Source of the DNA: JANMAT01 sp031359995
GTDB lineage: Bacteria; Actinomycetota; Acidimicrobiia; Acidimicrobiales; Ilumatobacteraceae
Direction: 5' to 3'
Assembly (NCBI GenBank): GCA_031359995.1
Contig: JANMAT010000058.1
Span: forward strand, 1-34,389
DNA: 34,389 bases
The position numbers were made by a program, and so were the translations under genes. Shown piece after piece: positions 30,652 to 34,389 of the stretch. The notes below the pieces were generated by a model. That model was given only the letters and a program-made list of their open reading frames with translations. It was not told the origin of the DNA and made no database searches. The first letter of the stretch is position 1. Each line of letters starts with the position of its first letter.

Positions 30652-31490
30652 GGCGTGGCCGTCAGCGCCGGCCGGGCCAGCGGGGGCAGCCGGAGTTGGA
30701 TGGCTCCGGCGGCGTAGCGCAGGATGTAGTCACACAGGCGCTCGGCCGCATCGGGCACGCCCTTGTAGCCGGGGAAGCCGTTCACGTCGATCACGACCGG
30801 GCCGTCGTCGGTCTCCACGACGTCGATTCCGTACAGACCGAAACCGAACGCCGCGCCACAGCAGCGGGCCACGTCGACGACCGCGGGCGACAGGGTCACG
30901 GGAACGCCGGCGCGCCCGTGGCTGTGCGGGTCGAACACCTTGCGCACGCCGAACACGTCGTCGCCGATGACGTACACCTTCAGGTCGTCGGCGCCGGCCA
31001 CGCGCTCCTGCACGATCACCGCGGTGTCGGTGCGGGGCAGCTCGGCGAGCTGGCCGGCGTGGTCGAGGAACCGGACGCCGTAGCCGTGGTAGCCGTTGTA
31101 CGGCTTCACCACGAGGCGTCCGGGGCCGACGATGGCCTGCAGCCGGTCGGGCTCGGCACTGACCCACGTGCGCGGCGTGCGGATGCCGAAGGCCGCGCAC
31201 CGGGCCGAGGCCACGACCTTGTCCTGGGCGACCTGGTTGCTGACGACCGGGTTGAGCACCATGGCGCCGAGAGAGTCGAGGGTCGCGGCCAGGCTGAGCG
31301 TGGCCGACGCCTGCGACTTCAGCAGGTACAGGTCGTGGTCGACGCCGAGCATCGTGGGGTCGTAGGCGTGCTCCTCACCGATGCTCCATGTGACGTCGCA
31401 GCCCGCTCGGCCGAGACGGTCGAACAGCTCGGCCATGACCGGGCTCAGGGTGGTCTCGAGTCGGGGCATCAGCAGGGCGTGGATCCTCAT
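30648..31490 (-). CDS. RimK-like ATP-grasp ligase (third ATP-grasp in the operon)
   Basis: 280 residues. The N-terminal pre-ATP-grasp part (MRIHALLMPRLETTLSP, then HDLYLLKSQASATLSLAATL) is followed by nucleotide-binding lysines in VAQDKVVAS (K91) and RLVVKPYNGYHGYGVRF (K129). The glutamate strand is VIVQERVAGADDLKVYVIG, and the metal-binding motif is VVIDVNGFPGYKGV (D235-x-N237), complete and canonical. ATP-grasp ligases activate a carboxylate as acyl phosphate and join it to an amine or thiol. It is clearly paralogous to the ATP-grasp gene at 32744-33586: same length, and the lysines at the same positions. It starts 15 bases after the dehydrogenase-like gene and overlaps the MFS start by four bases. 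Confidence 0.9.
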   Translation of the reverse strand: MRIHALLMPRLETTLSPVMAELFDRLGRAGCDVTWSIGEEHAYDPTMLGVDHDLYLLKSQASATLSLAATLDSLGAMVLNPVVSNQVAQDKVVASARCAAFGIRTPRTWVSAEPDRLQAIVGPGRLVVKPYNGYHGYGVRFLDHAGQLAELPRTDTAVIVQERVAGADDLKVYVIGDDVFGVRKVFDPHSHGRAGVPVTLSPAVVDVARCCGAAFGFGLYGIDVVETDDGPVVIDVNGFPGYKGVPDAAERLCDYILRYAAGAIQLRLPPLARPALTATP

Positions 31491-31505
31491 GGCGCGTGCG
31501 TCCCG

Positions 31506-32747
31506 TCAGGCCCAGAGGGCCTGATCGATGCTGAGCAGCGCGCTCCGCGGCCGCCAACCTGTGGTGAGCTTCTCCCACGCCTCGGTCACCGAACGCAGCA
31601 GCGAGCTGCGCTCCGACAGCCCGCACTGGTCCACCAGCGTGCTCGACACGCCAGCGTCCCGGACCCCGCGGCGCATGGTGCCGGCTGACGGGTCGGCGGC
31701 GCCGTCGAAGCACAGCGCGGCGGCGGCGGCCAGCACGAGGCCCGAGGGGTCGACCCCGGCCCGGTCGGCCAGGGCGGCGGCCCCGAGGAGGCGGTCGTCG
31801 TTGGCCAACTTGCGGCGGGGGTCGCGACCGACCCGGGCGACCGGGTCGCCGAGCGCGGCGTTGGCGAATCGGTCCAGGATCGCCGCGAGCGCCCGCTCGG
31901 CCTGCTCGGTGTCAGCGGTGGCGTCGGTGCTGGCCTGACCGGGGCGGCCGGCGAAGGCGGCGAAGGCGAGGCCGTGGCGGGCGGCGATGCCCTGCTGACC
32001 CTCGCGCATGGAGGTGAGCACGCCCCGGCGGATCTCGTCGTCGCGCACCGCGGCGTGCACGTAGCGGTAGCCCTTCAGATGGCCCAGGTACGCGGCCGTC
32101 GCGTGGCCAGCACTGAACACGAACAGCTTGCGCTGCACGTAGGCGCCGAAGTCGGCGATGGCATGCAGGCCGTCGACGACGGGGAGCGGCGCCAGGAGGG
32201 CGTGGCCCTCGACGGCCACGTCGCGCACCGGCTCGCCGGTCACCAGGAGCAGGCCGTCGTTGGCCGTGTCGATCTGGGTGACGGCGCGGGCCACGAGGGC
32301 GCCAGCGCAACCGACCGTGCGACGAAGCACACCCGACCGGTCGCGGGTGTCGAGCGCGGCCCGCATCGCCGCACCCGGGTCGGCCATGTTCTCGAAGGCG
32401 ATCACGTCGATCGGTCGGCGGCGGTGGCGCAGCGGTCCGGTGAGGGCGGCGCCCACCGACGCCAGGTTGCCGGCGCCGACCGCCGTCACGATGACGTCGG
32501 CATCCACCACGGCGGCGAAGAACTCGGGCGAGCCGATCGTGACGGCGTCGATGCCGGCGATGGTGCGGGTGCCGGCACTCGACCGCGACACGAGCTGCAG
32601 GTGGTAGGCGCGGTCACGGTTCAGGTGGGCCACGGTGGTGGCGTTGCGGCCGGCGAAGGTGACCGTCCAACCGGCGTCGTGCAGCAGCTCTCCAGCGACG
32701 CCGAGCGCGATGCGTCCCGTGCCGATGACGAGCGCCTGCTTGCTCAC
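31506..32747 (-). CDS. Mannitol-1-phosphate 5-dehydrogenase-like oxidoreductase
   Basis: 413 residues of the polyol-specific long-chain dehydrogenase family. The NAD-binding start is ALVIGTGRIALGVAGELL. DVIAFENMADPGAA, AGHATAAYLGHLKGYRYVHAAV and RDPRRKLANDDRLLGAA are all hallmarks of MtlD-type enzymes. The usual catalytic K-x4-N-x2-H reads K207-LFVF-S212-AG-H215, with Ser for Asn. MtlD converts fructose 6-phosphate and mannitol 1-phosphate using NAD(H); here no phosphotransferase or mannitol genes are nearby, and the gene is locked into an ATP-grasp operon, so a different sugar- or hydroxy-acid substrate is likely. The GTG start (32747) overlaps the upstream ATP-grasp stop as GTGA. Confidence 0.87.
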   Translation of the reverse strand: MSKQALVIGTGRIALGVAGELLHDAGWTVTFAGRNATTVAHLNRDRAYHLQLVSRSSAGTRTIAGIDAVTIGSPEFFAAVVDADVIVTAVGAGNLASVGAALTGPLRHRRRPIDVIAFENMADPGAAMRAALDTRDRSGVLRRTVGCAGALVARAVTQIDTANDGLLLVTGEPVRDVAVEGHALLAPLPVVDGLHAIADFGAYVQRKLFVFSAGHATAAYLGHLKGYRYVHAAVRDDEIRRGVLTSMREGQQGIAARHGLAFAAFAGRPGQASTDATADTEQAERALAAILDRFANAALGDPVARVGRDPRRKLANDDRLLGAAALADRAGVDPSGLVLAAAAALCFDGAADPSAGTMRRGVRDAGVSSTLVDQCGLSERSSLLRSVTEAWEKLTTGWRPRSALLSIDQALWA

Positions 32748-33586
32748 GCCGGCACCTCGAGCAGTGCGGCGGTGACGGGCTCGCCGTTCATGGCCTTGGT
32801 GGCGGCGGCGAAGATGTAGTCGGCCAGGCGCAAGGCGGCGTCGGGCACGCCCTTGAAGCCGGGGAAGCTCGACATGTCGACCACCCACGGGACACCGTCG
32901 CTGTAGATGATGTCGACGCCGAAGAGGTCGATGCCCATGGCCCGACCGCACGCCAGTGCGATGTCGCACAGCTCGTCGTCGAGCGTGAACGGCTCGCCCA
33001 TCTTGTCCTGGTAGCTCTTCACCGGCCACGAGCGCTTGACGCCGAAGAGCTGACCGCCGATGCAGTAGATCTTGCGGTCGCGTCCATCGGCCGGCTGGTA
33101 GCGCATGGCGAACAGCGGGCCCTCGTGGATGGTGAGGCCGATGAGGTCGTCGGCGTCCCAGACGATGCGCACGCCGCGACCGTCGGAGCCGGTGTAGGGC
33201 TTCAGCACGAGGGGGCCGTCGTCGAGCAGGGGGGCGAGCTGCTCGGGCTCCATCGTGACGAACGTGTCCGGCACCCGCACGCCGGCGGCGAGCAGCATCT
33301 GCGTGGACACGATCTTGTTGCGCAGCACGTTGGCCACCGGATACGGCGCCAGCGTGGCCGCACCGGCACCGTGGAGCGCACCGGCAAGGCTGAGGGCGAG
33401 ATCGCTGTTGGACCGCAGTACGTAGAGGTCGTGCTGGGCGCGCACGCGACCGAGATCGACGTAGCCGTCGTCGGGGTAGAGCGGGTCGACGTCGGCGCCC
33501 CACTCGGTGAGCAGGGAGATCACCTGGGGCATGATCGGGCTCAGGCGCGTCGGTGGGTGCCGGCGCATCAGGAACCCGATGCGCAT
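32744..33586 (-). CDS. RimK-like ATP-grasp protein (second in the operon), altered metal motif
   Basis: 280 residues, colinear with the ATP-grasp protein at 30648-31490. Starts MRIGFLMRRHPPTRLSPIMP; HDLYVLRSNSDLALSLAGAL; lysines K91 (VLRNKIVS) and K129 (LVLKPYTGSDGRGVRIV); RKIYCIGGQLFGVKRSW; IDLFGVDIIYSDGVPW. The metal-binding strand reads VVDMSSFPGFKGV, so the usual Asn of D/E-x-N is Ser239. The rest of the active site appears intact, so it may be active with altered metal binding, or a non-catalytic paralogue. The ATG at 33586 overlaps the upstream ATP-grasp stop by one base (TGATG), and its stop overlaps the dehydrogenase GTG. Confidence 0.9.
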   Translation of the reverse strand: MRIGFLMRRHPPTRLSPIMPQVISLLTEWGADVDPLYPDDGYVDLGRVRAQHDLYVLRSNSDLALSLAGALHGAGAATLAPYPVANVLRNKIVSTQMLLAAGVRVPDTFVTMEPEQLAPLLDDGPLVLKPYTGSDGRGVRIVWDADDLIGLTIHEGPLFAMRYQPADGRDRKIYCIGGQLFGVKRSWPVKSYQDKMGEPFTLDDELCDIALACGRAMGIDLFGVDIIYSDGVPWVVDMSSFPGFKGVPDAALRLADYIFAAATKAMNGEPVTAALLEVPA

Positions 33587-34389
33587 CACTGCACCTCTAT
33601 CACGGTACGGGTCGAAGCCTGGGCCAGCACGAACTCGGCGAGCATCTCGTCGGCGCCGTCGATGCCCGAGTAGTTGGGGAAGTCGTTGATCTCGATGACG
33701 AGCAGACCGTGCGGCGTGTCGATGCAGTCGACGCCGAACAGGTCGAGGCCGACGGCGCGGGCGCAGCGCCGGCCGAGCGTGGTGTGCCGGGGCGATGTGG
33801 CCACGAACGTCGCGGTGTCGCCGAGGTCGGGTCGCAGGGGTGACGGTTTGCGCACGGCCCACACGTGCCTGCCTATGCCGTACAGCTTCAGGTCGTAGCC
33901 GTCGTTGGGCAGGTAGCGCTGCACGATGGCGTCGGCGTAGGGGAAGTGCAGCCCGGCGAGGGCGGCGCCGTTCGGCAGCACGTGCACGTCACGGGAGTTG
34001 TCGCCCCGCACCGGCTTCACCACGAGCATGTGGTCGAGGTGGGCGAGCCCGTCGGCCAGCGCCGGCCACGCCCCGATCCACGTCTCTGGCTGGGGGATGC
34101 CGGCCAGGGTGAGGCGCTCGTGCATGATCGCCTTGTCGACGACGTTACGCACCGAGCCGCTCGAGTTCACCGTCGGGATGCCCCGTGCCTCGGCCAGCTC
34201 GAGCACCTCGATGGCCGCCTCGCTCCGACCGCGTGCCACGACCACGTCACAGCCGTGCAGGCCGTTCGCCGTGTCGAGCACCGGGACACCCATTCGATCG
34301 AGGGCGCGCAGCATGCCGCTCGGCTGAGCCTGGCCGAGGTACCGCTCCTCGCAGGCCAGGCCGACGTTCGTCGCACGACACCTGGTTGT
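33586..34389 (-). CDS. RimK-like ATP-grasp ligase (first in the operon as seen; start beyond the window)
   Basis: 267 residues are visible and the frame is open to the window edge. The sequence before the first in-window ATG (34314) already looks like protein (NVGLACEERYLGQAQPSG), so the true start lies outside. The visible part shows GIPTVNSSGSVRNVVDKAIM (nucleotide-binding lysine after the N-terminal domain), LAGIPQPETW, MLVVKPVRGDNSRDVHV, IVQRYLPNDGYDLKLYGIG and the metal motif LVIEINDFPNYSGI (E-x-N, canonical). This is nearest to RimK/LysX-type ligases that add amino acids to a carboxylate. It is more diverged from the other two ATP-grasp proteins than they are from each other. Stop and next ATG overlap by one base. 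Confidence 0.9.
   Translation of the reverse strand, partial: TTRCRATNVGLACEERYLGQAQPSGMLRALDRMGVPVLDTANGLHGCDVVVARGRSEAAIEVLELAEARGIPTVNSSGSVRNVVDKAIMHERLTLAGIPQPETWIGAWPALADGLAHLDHMLVVKPVRGDNSRDVHVLPNGAALAGLHFPYADAIVQRYLPNDGYDLKLYGIGRHVWAVRKPSPLRPDLGDTATFVATSPRHTTLGRRCARAVGLDLFGVDCIDTPHGLLVIEINDFPNYSGIDGADEMLAEFVLAQASTRTVIEVQ

Overview
The window is a very GC-rich stretch (roughly 70% by eye) with strong G/C preference at third codon positions, frequent GTG starts and densely packed genes. The gene families point to Actinomycetota: a DUF222/13E12-type HNH protein, a mycoredoxin-like glutaredoxin, an ECF42-type sigma factor with its DGPF/YCII partner, and a PPOX/F420-type flavin-fold protein. 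My best guess is an Acidimicrobiia-like environmental lineage, but that is inference. I see no rRNA, tRNA, CRISPR array, transposase or prophage.

Layout. 1-400: the tail of an OmpR-type response regulator, then a histidine kinase start that breaks off after about 13 codons. 0.4-4.8 kb: EamA exporter, MOSC protein, S41 peptidase, and an ECF42 sigma factor/YCII pair behind an antibiotic-biosynthesis-monooxygenase-fold protein. 4.9-6.0 kb: a sigma-70 (RpoD-like) gene closed by a perfect UUCG-loop hairpin. 6.0-8.2 kb: a Fic protein behind a fumarylacetoacetate-hydrolase-family gene. 8.3-16.1 kb: mostly single metabolic genes (YbjQ family, HTTM-like membrane protein and partner, beta-lactamase-fold hydrolase, Thr-rich anchored protein, adenosine deaminase, acyl-CoA-dehydrogenase-fold enzyme, GNAT, HNH protein). 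16.2-19.1 kb: an operon of acyl-CoA synthetase, MaoC-like protein and a frameshifted inositol-monophosphatase-family gene. 19.2-27 kb: methyltransferase, several small unrecognised genes, alpha/beta hydrolase plus PPOX protein, a large multi-pass membrane protein, a GlcD-type FAD oxidase, a BNR-repeat protein and a mycoredoxin. 27.2-29.0 kb: an atypical pyruvate-kinase-like protein with a unique N-terminal domain and no C-terminal domain.

29.3-34.4 kb is the most unusual region. Five genes on the minus strand are joined by 1-4 base overlaps or a 15-base gap. In transcription order they are a RimK-like ATP-grasp protein (runs off the window), a second ATP-grasp protein, a mannitol-1-phosphate-dehydrogenase-like oxidoreductase, a third ATP-grasp protein and an MFS transporter. 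This looks like a biosynthesis-and-export pathway for a small ligated product such as an amino-acid or peptide conjugate. I do not recognise it as a described system. Two of its enzymes carry substitutions at positions that are normally conserved.

Genes are so tightly packed that several convergent pairs overlap or are separated by fewer than 10 bases. Many long antisense reading frames exist only because of the base composition and were discarded.
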